Source: Clostridia bacterium
Lineage (GTDB): Bacteria; Bacillota; Clostridia; Christensenellales; Aristaeellaceae
Assembly (NCBI GenBank): GCA_017431365.1
Contig: JAFRLF010000070.1
Span: 1-59,014, forward strand
DNA: 59,014 nt
Direction of reading: 5' to 3'
Positions 8,812 to 17,500 of the stretch are shown piece after piece. The notes under the pieces were generated by a model, which was given only the letters and a program-made list of their open reading frames with translations, did not search any database and was not told the origin of the DNA. The position numbers were made by a program, and so were the translations under genes. The stretch's first letter is position 1. Each line of letters opens with the position of its first letter.

Positions 8812-9657
8812 TCAGATGCCGTCGCTGTTTCCAAGGGTCAGGGTGTAGGCCTTCAGGTTTTCCCAGGCGAGCCGGTTCAGGGGATCGTAAATCACCATGT
8901 CCATGTCGTCCGCCGCACCCGCATCCTCGAACTGAGGACGGTTCGCGTCCCAGTCCTCGAAGCAGCCGTCCATCAGGGTGACGACGTCCATGAAGTTCGA
9001 ATCGAACGCCGATCTCTGCTCATCAGTCAGGCTGTTCCAGGCCTCGAGCATGTTGGCGCGGATCGCCTCCACGTCCGGATTCCACATCTCATAATCGACA
9101 GCGAACAGCGCGGCGTCCCGGGCAGCCTCGCACAGCTTGAGAGAAGAACCGGCCGTACCCTGCTCCACACCCGCGATGACGCGGAAGAACCTTTCGGCGA
9201 ATTCGTCAGGCTGCGCCGCGACCGCGATCTCCACAGCCGGCTCCAGGACACACTCGTTCTCTCCGGGCGCTTTCTTGTAATCGACCCAGGTCAGTACCCC
9301 GTCGCGCAGGCGGAAGGCGGCGGCGCCGTCCTCGAACAGCACCTCGGTGGATACTTCCTTGCCCTCTTCGTCGCAGGTTATAACTTCGGATGTGCCGTTC
9401 TCAAAGGTGTTGTATTCGTCGGCCACTTCGTCGTACATGAGCTCGGGATAGTACCAGGTGACCATCTCAAACGCGCTGTTCGCCCAGAAGACCGAAGCGG
9501 TCAGCTTGTCGTCTTCCCGGCTGATGGACAGGGTCACGCGGTCGGACACCCATGTCCCGATATATTCTTCCGCGGGCTGCGTCGGCGTCTCGGCCAGGGC
9601 AACCATGGTCAACAGCATCGCGACAGCCAGTAAAGCAGAAAGGATCCTCTTTTTCAT
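8812..9657 (-). CDS. Secreted protein with one lipocalin-like beta domain plus helical C-terminus
   Basis: 281 residues. Start chosen at ATG 9657, preceded by AAGGAGG at 9666-9672; the upstream in-frame ATG at 9675 overlaps that site. A signal peptide (MKKRILSALLAVAMLLTMVALA) is clear. Residues about 30-130 form a beta-rich unit beginning YIGTWVSDRVTLSIS and ending in a DGAAAFRLRDGVLTWVDYK hairpin, the same unit found twice in the protein at 12535. The rest (about 140-281) is acidic and probably helical (LEAWNSLTDEQRSAFD). No catalytic motif is visible. The function is unknown; the domain recalls small extracellular beta-barrel or lipocalin-like domains. Its promoter carries the shared direct-repeat operator. 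Confidence 0.8.
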   Translation of the reverse strand: MKKRILSALLAVAMLLTMVALAETPTQPAEEYIGTWVSDRVTLSISREDDKLTASVFWANSAFEMVTWYYPELMYDEVADEYNTFENGTSEVITCDEEGKEVSTEVLFEDGAAAFRLRDGVLTWVDYKKAPGENECVLEPAVEIAVAAQPDEFAERFFRVIAGVEQGTAGSSLKLCEAARDAALFAVDYEMWNPDVEAIRANMLEAWNSLTDEQRSAFDSNFMDVVTLMDGCFEDWDANRPQFEDAGAADDMDMVIYDPLNRLAWENLKAYTLTLGNSDGI

Positions 9658-9700
9658 GATGTCATCCTCCTTCAAAGTTGTCTTCCCTTTTGACGCGTTC

Positions 9701-9734
9701 AGTATACCAAATGTTCCGTCACAGAAACGTCACA
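9701..9734 (-). promoter_or_regulatory. Promoter with 11-bp-phased direct-repeat operator (copy A)
   Basis: Reading the - strand, TGTGACG occurs twice with an 11-base period (9734-9728 and 9723-9717), followed after 10 bases by an extended -10, TGG-TATACT (9706-9701). No -35 consensus is present between them. Direct repeats phased at 11 bases just upstream of a -10 are the arrangement used by OmpR/PhoB-type activators. The same elements with identical spacing occur upstream of the 12535 gene. Confidence 0.68.
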
Positions 9735-9747
9735 CGTCAATTTACGC

Positions 9748-9776
9748 TTGACACACGGAGCGCCTCACGGTAAAGT
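9748..9776 (+). promoter_or_regulatory. Sigma-A-type promoter for the UroD-like/MATE pair
   Basis: TTGACA at 9748-9753, exactly 17 bases, then TAAAGT at 9771-9776. The -35 is perfect and the -10 matches 4 of 6. It lies 40 bases before the ATG at 9816, which has AGGAGG at 9801-9806. Confidence 0.75.
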
Positions 9777-9815
9777 AAAGCCAGATTCAACACGACCGAC
9801 AGGAGGCATACGGCT

Positions 9816-11060
9816 ATGACTTCACGCCAGGAACAGATCCGTCTTCTGAGAGAACTGGCCAGAAAATATATGGACATCGCGCTCTCCGACAAGCACGCGG
9901 CCATGCGCCGCCGCTTTCGGGACAGCAACGACCTAAAGATCGTGCGCCCGCCCCTCATCATGGAGGAGATCCCGTGGCACGAGATGAACATGGACGGCGA
10001 GCTCGACTGCCTCTGCGAGGACGAGTACTTCCGCGGCGTTGAGTACGCGCTCCGCGTCCAGCTCTTCCGGGAGAAGCATTTCGACTGCGACAACTACATC
10101 GAGCCCGTCTGGCCGGTCACGAAGGCCTACGCCTCCACAGGCAACGGCTTTCAGATCGAGGAAAAGCGCCTGGCCGTCGATCAGAAGAACAACATCGTCT
10201 CGCACGAATACGTCGACGTCATGGAGGACGAGAGCTGTCTTGAGCGCTACCACGACCCCGTGATCACCGCCTTCCCGGACAAGGACCGGGAAAACGTCGC
10301 CCGGGCCGAGGAGATCTTCCACGACATCATGCCCGTCCAACTGCGCGGGCACGGCATTTACTACGCCCCGTGGGACCAGATCGCCATGCTGCGCGGGGCT
10401 CAGCCCATCCTCATCGACATCTACGAGCGGCCGGAATATCTGCATCAGATCATGGCCCTGTTCACGCGGGGCATGAGCGCCGAGATGGATCAGATGGAAG
10501 CGCTCTGCCTCTACGACCCGAGAAACCTCAGCCTGCACTGCACGCCCGGCGCCGTCACCCCGCCTACATCCCCGGACGAAGGGCACTATGTCTGCAAAGA
10601 CATCTGGTTCAGGACCATGGCGCAGCTGTTTTCCTCGATTTCGCCCGAACAGCACGCGGAGTTTGACATCCAGTACAGCGCGCCTCTCGCCGCGCGCTGC
10701 GCCTACACCTACTACGGCTGCTGCGAGCCGCTCCACGACCGGATCGACAAGCTGCTGGCCTACCCCAACCTGAGAAAGGTGGGCGTCAGTCCCTGGGCGG
10801 ACGTCGAAAAGAGCGCCGAGGCTCTCGGCGGACGCTACGTCCTCTCGCGCAAGCCCAATCCGGCCAACGTCGCCCTGAGCACCGATCCCGACATCGTCCG
10901 GGATGAAATCGAGGCGACGGTCCGCCTGGCCGTCAAATACGGCTGCCCGCTGGACATCACGCTCAAGGACATCAGTACCGTCAACTACAGGCCGCAAAAC
11001 CTCATCATCTGGGCAAAGACGGCCTCCGAGGTCCTTGACAGGTACTACGGCCGCGAATGA
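9816..11060 (+). CDS. Uroporphyrinogen decarboxylase-fold protein, substrate unknown
   Basis: 414 residues. The sequence fits the UroD/methyltransferase-A TIM-barrel superfamily: an N-terminal helical region, then segments such as IYYAPWDQIAMLRG, ILIDIYERPEYLHQIM with a following helix, and a late CCEPLHDRI ... VGVSPWADVEKSAEALGGRYVLSRKPNP pattern typical of UroD-like proteins in anaerobes. Two Cys (YGCCEP) and several His lie in the barrel and could bind zinc, as in corrinoid methyltransferases. No corrinoid protein or haem gene is nearby, so true UroD activity is unlikely. It precedes a MATE exporter by 31 bases, perhaps as one transcript. Confidence 0.7.
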   Translation: MTSRQEQIRLLRELARKYMDIALSDKHAAMRRRFRDSNDLKIVRPPLIMEEIPWHEMNMDGELDCLCEDEYFRGVEYALRVQLFREKHFDCDNYIEPVWPVTKAYASTGNGFQIEEKRLAVDQKNNIVSHEYVDVMEDESCLERYHDPVITAFPDKDRENVARAEEIFHDIMPVQLRGHGIYYAPWDQIAMLRGAQPILIDIYERPEYLHQIMALFTRGMSAEMDQMEALCLYDPRNLSLHCTPGAVTPPTSPDEGHYVCKDIWFRTMAQLFSSISPEQHAEFDIQYSAPLAARCAYTYYGCCEPLHDRIDKLLAYPNLRKVGVSPWADVEKSAEALGGRYVLSRKPNPANVALSTDPDIVRDEIEATVRLAVKYGCPLDITLKDISTVNYRPQNLIIWAKTASEVLDRYYGRE

Positions 11061-11091
11061 CGGCGACACATAACCGGAGGACGGCTTTTCT

Positions 11092-12462
11092 ATGGCTCGG
11101 ACAAAAGACATGACGGCGGGCTCCCCCGTCCGGCTGATTCTCGCCTTCGCGCTGCCCGTGCTGGCGGGGAATGGCCTGCAGCAGCTGTACAACGTCGTGG
11201 ACTCGCTGATCGTGGGTCGGCTTTTAGGCGTCACAGCGCTGGCCGCGGTTTCCGCCTCGGGATGGCTGGACTGGGCGGTGCTGTCCATACCCATGGGCCT
11301 GGCGCAGGGGTTCTCCATCCAGGTGGCGCAGGCCTTCGGCGCGAAGGACGGGCCGGCCCTGCGGCGCAGCGTCGGACAGAGCCTTCTGCTCGCCGCGCTG
11401 ATCACAGCCGTTCTGGAAGCCGCCAGCCAGGCCGTCCTGACCCCGGCGCTGCGCCTCATCAACACGCCGGAGGAGACCTTCCCCCTCGTAAAGAGCTATT
11501 TGAGGATCATCTACGCGGGACTCCCGCTCACGATGGCGCTGAACGTGCTGAGCGGGTTTCTGCACGCGCTGGGAAACAGCAAGACGCCGCTTGTCGCGCT
11601 GGCGGTGTCCACCCTCGTAAACATCGCGCTGGACGTCGTGCTGATCCGGGGCTTCGGCATGGGCACGGACGGCGGCGCCGTGGCCACGGTCTGCGCGCAG
11701 GGTGTCAGCGCGCTCATATGCTTCGTTTCCCTCGCCCGATTCAGAGACATCCATCCCACAGCGGGCGACCTCAGGCCTGACGTAAAGACGGATCTGACGC
11801 TCATGCGGCTGGGCTTCCCCCTGGCGTTTCAGAACCTGATCATCGCGCTGGGCGGACTGGTACTCCAGACGGTCGTCAACGGGTTCGGGTTCGTCTTCAT
11901 GGCCGGATACAACGCCGCCTCGCGCCTGCAGGGCATGGTCGAAATGGCGGGAGCGTCGCTCGGCAACGCCGTGAGCGCCTTCACGGGGCAAAACGTCGGC
12001 GCGCGAAGGCTGGACCGCGTCCGCAGCGGCCTGCGGGCGTCGTCGCGCATCGGCTTTCTGCTGGCGCTGGTCATCGGCGGACTGATCATCGCCTTCGGAA
12101 AGGGCCTGCTCTCTCTCTTCATTCGGGACGAAGAAACCCTGGTCGAGCAAGTTTTGACTTTCGGATACCAGTTCCTGGTGGTCATGGCCTGCGGCCTGCC
12201 CATGCTTTACCTGCTGTTCGTCTACAGATCGACGCTTCAGGGCTCGGGAAACACGCTGATCCCCATGGTCTCCGGCTTCGTCGAACTGGGCATGCGTATC
12301 GGCTGCGCGCTGCTCCTGCCGGCGCTCGTCGGCGTCTGGGGCCTGTATTTCGCCGAAATCGCCGCGTGGATCGGGGCGGCTGTACTGTTGATCGTCTGCT
12401 GCTACAGGCATCTGAGCCGGCTTGAGGGCGCGGCTCAGGCAACAGCTGAGACGGCACCTTGA
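11092..12462 (+). CDS. MATE family multidrug/sodium antiporter
   Basis: 456 residues with about 12 hydrophobic helices in two pseudo-symmetric halves, the normal MATE length. Typical motifs include MTAGSPVRLILAFALPVLAG at the start, QQLYNVVDSLIVGRLLG in the first helices, LGNAVSAFTGQNVGA at the start of the second half and a MLYLLFVYRSTLQG segment. It exports drugs or metabolites in exchange for Na+ or H+. GGAGG precedes the ATG by about 11 bases. It shares a strand and probably a transcript with the UroD-like gene and is followed by a strong hairpin. Confidence 0.9.
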   Translation: MARTKDMTAGSPVRLILAFALPVLAGNGLQQLYNVVDSLIVGRLLGVTALAAVSASGWLDWAVLSIPMGLAQGFSIQVAQAFGAKDGPALRRSVGQSLLLAALITAVLEAASQAVLTPALRLINTPEETFPLVKSYLRIIYAGLPLTMALNVLSGFLHALGNSKTPLVALAVSTLVNIALDVVLIRGFGMGTDGGAVATVCAQGVSALICFVSLARFRDIHPTAGDLRPDVKTDLTLMRLGFPLAFQNLIIALGGLVLQTVVNGFGFVFMAGYNAASRLQGMVEMAGASLGNAVSAFTGQNVGARRLDRVRSGLRASSRIGFLLALVIGGLIIAFGKGLLSLFIRDEETLVEQVLTFGYQFLVVMACGLPMLYLLFVYRSTLQGSGNTLIPMVSGFVELGMRIGCALLLPALVGVWGLYFAEIAAWIGAAVLLIVCCYRHLSRLEGAAQATAETAP

Positions 12463-12480
12463 TCAAGCCAAATTGCGCAA

Positions 12481-12507
12481 CGGGCCGGGACTTTTCGTCC
12501 CGGCCCG
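12481..12507. terminator. GC-rich hairpin between convergent genes
   Basis: An 11-bp perfect stem (12481-12491 with 12497-12507) closes a TTTTC loop. It lies between the MATE stop and the convergent secreted-protein stop at 12535. No clear U-tract follows on either strand, so it may act as a weak or factor-assisted terminator. Confidence 0.6.
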
Positions 12508-12534
12508 CTCCATGTAACCCGCAGCCTGAGCGCC

Positions 12535-13323
12535 TTACGCCCGTTCAAAGGTTATCTGCTCTCCGGTCTTATAATCCGTCCAGACGAGGCCGCCTTCTCC
12601 GTCAAGGGCGAAGGACGCCGCGCCGTCGCTGTATTCGACCTGCTCGTCCGTCTTTTCTCCGTCTTCCGCATAGACGACGTTCGTCTTGACGCCCGTCTCA
12701 ACCGTGTTGAGCTCCTTCGAGACCCAATCGTACTCGACGCCGGCGTATTCCCAGACGCTCGCGCCGCCGTTATCGTCCGGCTTTGTGACAGTGACGTAGA
12801 CCACGTCGTCCAGCGACTCGATTTTCAGCGAAACGCCTTCGCACACCCAGTCTCCTTCATACGCATCCGCGATGAGGTTCGCGACAAACAGGCCGTACGG
12901 CTCGAACACGACAGGCTCGGTGTCCGGATCGGTATAGAAATCCGTCCAGACCAGGTTCCCGTCCTCGTCCATCGCGAAGACCGCCGCGCCGTCGTCGAAC
13001 TCCGTCTTGTAATCGTCCACGCCCTCGGTGAAGACGGTCTTGACGCCGATCTTCTCGCAGGACAGACCGGCGGTGATATCGTCATAGGACATGCCGTCGT
13101 AATACCAGGCTTCGCTCCCGGTATCCGTCAGGTGCGTCACGGCGCAAACGAAGAGGTTGACATCCTTATCTGAATGCCCCACGCTGAGGAAGTAGTCCCC
13201 ACTGATCCACTCGCCCAAGTAGTTCTCGCTCTCGGGGAAGTATGTATAATCGCTCTCACCCAGCGCCGCCGCGCTGAAGGCCAGGACCAGAACGAGCGCC
13301 AATGCCAACAGTGTCTTTTTCAT
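12535..13323 (-). CDS. Secreted protein with two tandem lipocalin-like beta domains
   Basis: 262 residues. Signal peptide MKKTLLALALVLVLAFSAAALG. The mature protein is two copies of the beta unit seen in the 8812 gene: YLGEWISGDYFLSVG (about residue 35) ending NLVWTDFYTD, and YEGDWVCEGVSLKIE (about 157) ending GGLVWTDYKTG at the C-terminus. Shared signatures are a Y.G.W opening, a central TV..GVKT strand and DGAA.FA.D..G.LVWTD near the end. No catalytic residues stand out; it may bind a ligand or peptide outside the cell. AAAGGGG lies 10 bases before ATG 13323. Its promoter carries the shared operator, so it is likely coregulated with the 8812 gene. Confidence 0.8.
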   Translation of the reverse strand: MKKTLLALALVLVLAFSAAALGESDYTYFPESENYLGEWISGDYFLSVGHSDKDVNLFVCAVTHLTDTGSEAWYYDGMSYDDITAGLSCEKIGVKTVFTEGVDDYKTEFDDGAAVFAMDEDGNLVWTDFYTDPDTEPVVFEPYGLFVANLIADAYEGDWVCEGVSLKIESLDDVVYVTVTKPDDNGGASVWEYAGVEYDWVSKELNTVETGVKTNVVYAEDGEKTDEQVEYSDGAASFALDGEGGLVWTDYKTGEQITFERA

Positions 13324-13359
13324 GTCAATGAACCCCTTTCCTCTCTATCTGACAAGGCG

Positions 13360-13392
13360 AGTATACACCCTGTTCTGTCACAAAACTGTCAC
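13360..13392 (-). promoter_or_regulatory. Promoter with 11-bp-phased direct-repeat operator (copy B)
   Basis: On the - strand GTGACAG occurs twice with an 11-base period (13392-13386 and 13381-13375), followed by TATACT (13365-13360). The distance from the start of the second GTGAC to TATACT is 16 bases, exactly as in copy A at 9701-9734, and both second repeats run into GAACA. Confidence 0.68.
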
Positions 13393-13425
13393 CGGTATTC
13401 CGACCCTCTGTCAAGCAGCGTTCCC

Positions 13426-14109
13426 TCACAGGACACATTCAAGTCTGTATCGGCGCCCTTCGATGATCATGGCGGTCAGCTGTCCACCCTTGCCGCATCC
13501 TGTATCGACGCATATGACGCCTGTATCGGGCAGCTGCGCCGTCACACCGTATTCAAGCTGCGCTGTCGTCTCCCCGTCACCGGGGAAATACGTCGGCACA
13601 GGCAGCGCGATGTGCCCCACCACCGTCAGGGGGCCCCGATAGGCGTTTTGCCTCACGACGTCGTGATCGTGAAGCAGGGTCTCACGGTCGTTGTCCTCGG
13701 GCGGATGAACGAGCAGCCCCGCGTGCACGCACTGAAACCCTTCCCCCCGGTAATAAAGCCGAGCGTGAGCCTCGAGCCACGGTCGGGCGTCCTCCATTTT
13801 CGCGCCGTGTGATTTGAAGGACCTGACCGTCGCGCCGCGGCCCACCATGTCCCAGACCCATCTCTGCTGCAGGGTCAGCCGGCGCGCCAGCAGGTAATCC
13901 TCGTGATTGCCGCGCAGGAGGATAAAATCCTCGCCAAAGCGCTGCTCAAGCTCCATGACGGTCTCAAGCACGCCATAGGAATCCGGTCCCCGGTCGAACA
14001 GATCGCCCAAAAAGATGAGCCTGTCTCCACTCGCCGGCGCGACGAGGCGGATCAGGCGGTTCAGCGTGTCGCAGCAGCCGTGGACATCTCCGATGATAAT
14101 GTTTCTCAT
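13426..14109 (-). CDS. PPP-family metallophosphoesterase (Ser/Thr phosphatase or Ap4A-hydrolase-like)
   Basis: 227 residues from ATG 14109, which starts exactly at the first catalytic motif (MRNIIIGDVHG). The PPP signatures are in order: GDVHG (residues 7-11), GDLFDRGPDS (about 35-44) and GNHE (about 69-72), then CVHAG and VVGH further on. These bind a dinuclear metal centre and cleave phosphoesters. Short bacterial PPP enzymes act on phosphoproteins or diadenosine tetraphosphate; the sequence does not decide. The open frame extends upstream into the gtrA-like gene but that is not coding. It lies 14 bases after the GtrA gene and downstream of a SpoIIE-type phosphatase. Confidence 0.85.
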   Translation of the reverse strand: MRNIIIGDVHGCCDTLNRLIRLVAPASGDRLIFLGDLFDRGPDSYGVLETVMELEQRFGEDFILLRGNHEDYLLARRLTLQQRWVWDMVGRGATVRSFKSHGAKMEDARPWLEAHARLYYRGEGFQCVHAGLLVHPPEDNDRETLLHDHDVVRQNAYRGPLTVVGHIALPVPTYFPGDGETTAQLEYGVTAQLPDTGVICVDTGCGKGGQLTAMIIEGRRYRLECVL

Positions 14110-14123
14110 AAGGCCGTACCACC

Positions 14124-14540
14124 TCAGCGCCGTCCGCGAAAGACGAGCAGTTTGCTGCCCACGTAGTTCAGAACGATCACAAGGACGTTGGAGGCGATCT
14201 TGACGGGCATGTCCGGGAAGCCCCAGACCGTGACAAAGAGGTACATGATCCCCACGTCCACAAGGCCCGTGCCGATCCGGCAGGCAAAAAAAGCCCCCAT
14301 TTCCCTGAGGACGGCGGCCGAACCGGCCGCGCGGCTTTCGAAGACCCATTTCCTGTTGGTCAGGTAGGCGAACAGCACCGACGCGATCCACGCCACCGCC
14401 GCGCTGACTTCCGCCGACACGGCCAGCGGGTGGGCGAACACCCAGTAGACGGCGATATTCACGAGCGTGGTGCATCCGCCGAAAAAGACGTACAGAATCA
14501 TTTCGCGGTACTTGAAAAACAGGTGTTTCAGCTTGTTCAT
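14124..14540 (-). CDS. GtrA-family four-helix membrane protein
   Basis: 138 residues from ATG 14540 (an ATG two codons upstream is possible). Four hydrophobic helices carry typical GtrA features: YVFFGGCTTLVNIAVYW at the start, FAYLTNRKWVFES after the second helix, and NYVGSKLLVF before a basic C-terminus. GtrA proteins are thought to flip or assist transfer of lipid-linked sugars across the membrane. It lies 14 bases downstream of the sensor phosphatase gene. No dedicated glycosyltransferase is adjacent, so its substrate is unknown. Confidence 0.85.
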   Translation of the reverse strand: MNKLKHLFFKYREMILYVFFGGCTTLVNIAVYWVFAHPLAVSAEVSAAVAWIASVLFAYLTNRKWVFESRAAGSAAVLREMGAFFACRIGTGLVDVGIMYLFVTVWGFPDMPVKIASNVLVIVLNYVGSKLLVFRGRR

Positions 14541-14554
14541 AATCATCTTCTAGT

Positions 14555-17500
14555 TTACCTGTTCCCGGCGCCCCGGTACTCGACGCACATCATCGTCAGG
14601 TCGTCAAAGGGCTCGACGTCGCCCACAAAGCGGTTGACGGCCTCGCGCACGTTGGTGAGGATCTGCCGGGGCGCGCCCTGGGGATTGATGTTCAGGGCAT
14701 CCACCATGCGCGCCGTTCCGAACATCTGCTCGTGGGCGTCCGTGGCCTCGGGCACGCCGTCCGTATAGACGAACAGCTTGTCTCCCGGCTCTAGCTGCAG
14801 TTCATACTCCCTGTAGCGGACGCCCGACATGCCCCCGATGACCAGCCCGTGCCTGTCCTTGACAAGATCGAAGCGTCCTTCTCTCATGAGCGCCGGATAC
14901 TCGTGCCCGGCGTTGGCGCAGGTGAGCTTTCCGGTGCTCAGTTCGAGTATGCCGATCCACACGGTGACGAACATCCCCGTCTTGTTTTCGGCGCAGACGG
15001 CCTCGTTGGTCCGCCTCAGGATATCCGCGGCGGATTGTCCCAGCTGGGCGCTGTCCTTGAGCATCACCTTGGATATGGCCATGAACAGCGCGGCCGGCAC
15101 GCCCTTGCCGCTGACGTCCGCCATGACGAGGCAGAGATGATCCTCGTCTATGTGGAAGAAGTCGTAGAAATCGCCGCCGACCTCGCGCGCGGGATCCATT
15201 GTGGCAAAAATGTCGATCTGTCCGCTTTCGGCAAGCGCGGCGAAGTCCGTCGGCAGCAGCGCGCCCTGGATGTTTCGCGCCATGTCGAGTTCCGTGACCA
15301 GGCGTTCCTTCTCAGCCTGCTCCTGATGCTTGCGCTCCAGCACGTGCATCCGGTCGTGCACATACTGTCTGAACACCAGCAGGATCAGCGTCCCGGCGAC
15401 CAGCGCCAGAAATACGTAAAACAGCGGCCTTTCATAAATCGCCCGGTCCTTGACGATCGTCACGCTGATCGTCTTGTCGCCCAGGCTCACGGAATCCTTC
15501 AGCCGCATGACGAAGCGGTACGTCCCGCCGGGGAGATTCGTATAGTCCACGGGCTGGAGATTCTCGCTGCTGACGCTTACATCCGCGTCATCGAAGCCCT
15601 CGAGCCGATAGGAAACCTGTGGGTCGTTCAGCGCGTTGCTAAACACAAAGCCGTATATCGTCAGCTTTTTCACACCGGCCTTGACATGAAACTGTCCGTC
15701 CTCCTCCGGATACAGGCGCGCGCCGTCGGCGTCGATATAGGGAACGGCTGCCTTGATGAGCGTCACGTCGTCCAGTTCCTCGTCGATGTTCACGCGGATG
15801 ACGCCGCTCGTCGAGGCGATGTACAGCTCCCCGCCGGACGTCAGTTCGCTGTAGGAGTTGCCCGTCGCCACGCCCGGCATGCCGTCGCTCATGTCGAAAT
15901 GCACATAGTCTATTTTCTCATTCCGAATCAGCTGGTCGGTCTCCACGACGTAGATGCCGTCGCTGGCGATGATCCACATCTCGCCCCGACTGTTCTCATA
16001 CATGTCGTAATTGTTCGAATAGGGGAAGTCCTCGATCGTGACGACCTCGTAATCCGCCGTGAGATATCCGATGGAATTGCTGGTCACAAACCAGCAGATG
16101 CCGCGCTTCGGATCCGGTTTGAGACGCATGACCACCTCGGAGGTCAGTCCGTCGTCGAGGGTGATGTGTCTTGTCCCTTCCCCGGTGATGACATAGATGC
16201 CCCCGCCATTTGACCCGAGGAGGATGTCCCCTTTCCTATTCGCCGCCACGGTCAGAAGTTCCGTGTTCGTAATGCCATCCTCGGGGCCGTAGCTCTCGAC
16301 GACCGCCCCGCCGCGGATCACGCAAACGCCGCCGTTGCCCACCGTGAGGATGGACTCGTCTTCCATCTCCCAGACAGAGCGCAGGACGTCGGAGAGCATG
16401 CCGTCATCCTCCGTATAGGCGATGAGCTGGCCGTCCGTATAACACAACAGCCCAAATTTCCTCCATGTGGAGATCCACAGGCGGTTGTGGCTGTCGCGGA
16501 TGATGGAGCGGATGCGGCACCCGTCCAGCAGCTCGATCAGGTCCTTCGTGCCAAGATCGTAACCGCCGGCCGTCCTGGCCCGCGTCAGGGGGATCCGATT
16601 CACGCGATTCTTCTGGTTCATGGCGACGAGGCCCGTGTCCGTTCCCACAAAGAGGACACCGTCCCGCAAACAGGTCGTGTTGACGACCGCTTCCTCAATG
16701 CCAAAGCGGTCGAACATGTCCGTGAATCGGTTGGGGACGATCTTCATCAGGCCCTGTCTCGACGACGTGACCCACATGTTCCCCTCATAATCCGTCATGA
16801 GGTTCGTCAGGGAGTTGTTCATGGGGATGTCTTTCAGCATGACGAAGCCGTCTTCCTCGAGCACGCCCAGGCCGTTTCGCCCGCATATCCACAGCCTGCC
16901 GTCGATGTACTCCATCTGCTGAGCGTACGTCAACGGATACAGATCGTGAAACTCGCCCTCCTGTAAATCCGCCTCCATGTTCCCGTGAAAAACATAGGAA
17001 TCCTCCGTCTCGATGTACACATAGCCCGGGTTTTCCGGGTCGGGCAGGATGGCGCTGGCGCTCTTAAGCAGCTCGCCCTTGTCGTAAAAGCGCTGAACCC
17101 TGCCGTCGCGCAGAGTAAACACCTCGCCGATTTCGGCGATGCCGTAGATCACGCCGTCGTTGCCCACGCGCATATGGTGAATATAGGCGTCGGACAGGCG
17201 TTCGTCCTCGACGCGGCTCAGGTTCAGCTGACTGTCAAACATCATCAGGCCAGCCGTCGTCCCGATATAGACATTCCCTCCGCCGTCCTCGGCCAGCGCC
17301 TTTACGGAAGACCCCGGAAAACCATCCTTTCGGTTCCAGACGGTCATCTGACCGTCCCTGAGCAGCGCGACGCCGGAATCGTTCGTCCCGATCCATAGCC
17401 AGCCCCGGCTGTCGACGTACAGGCACTCTACGCTGGCCAGGACAGATGAGCCCTCCACGCGTTCGAAATGGGTGCCGTCATAGCGGATCAGGCCCGAATA

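Noticed and set aside
14849-16213. 454-codon open frame antisense to the sensor phosphatase
   Set aside because: Composition-driven shadow with no domain. The sense gene has clear propeller and PP2C motifs.
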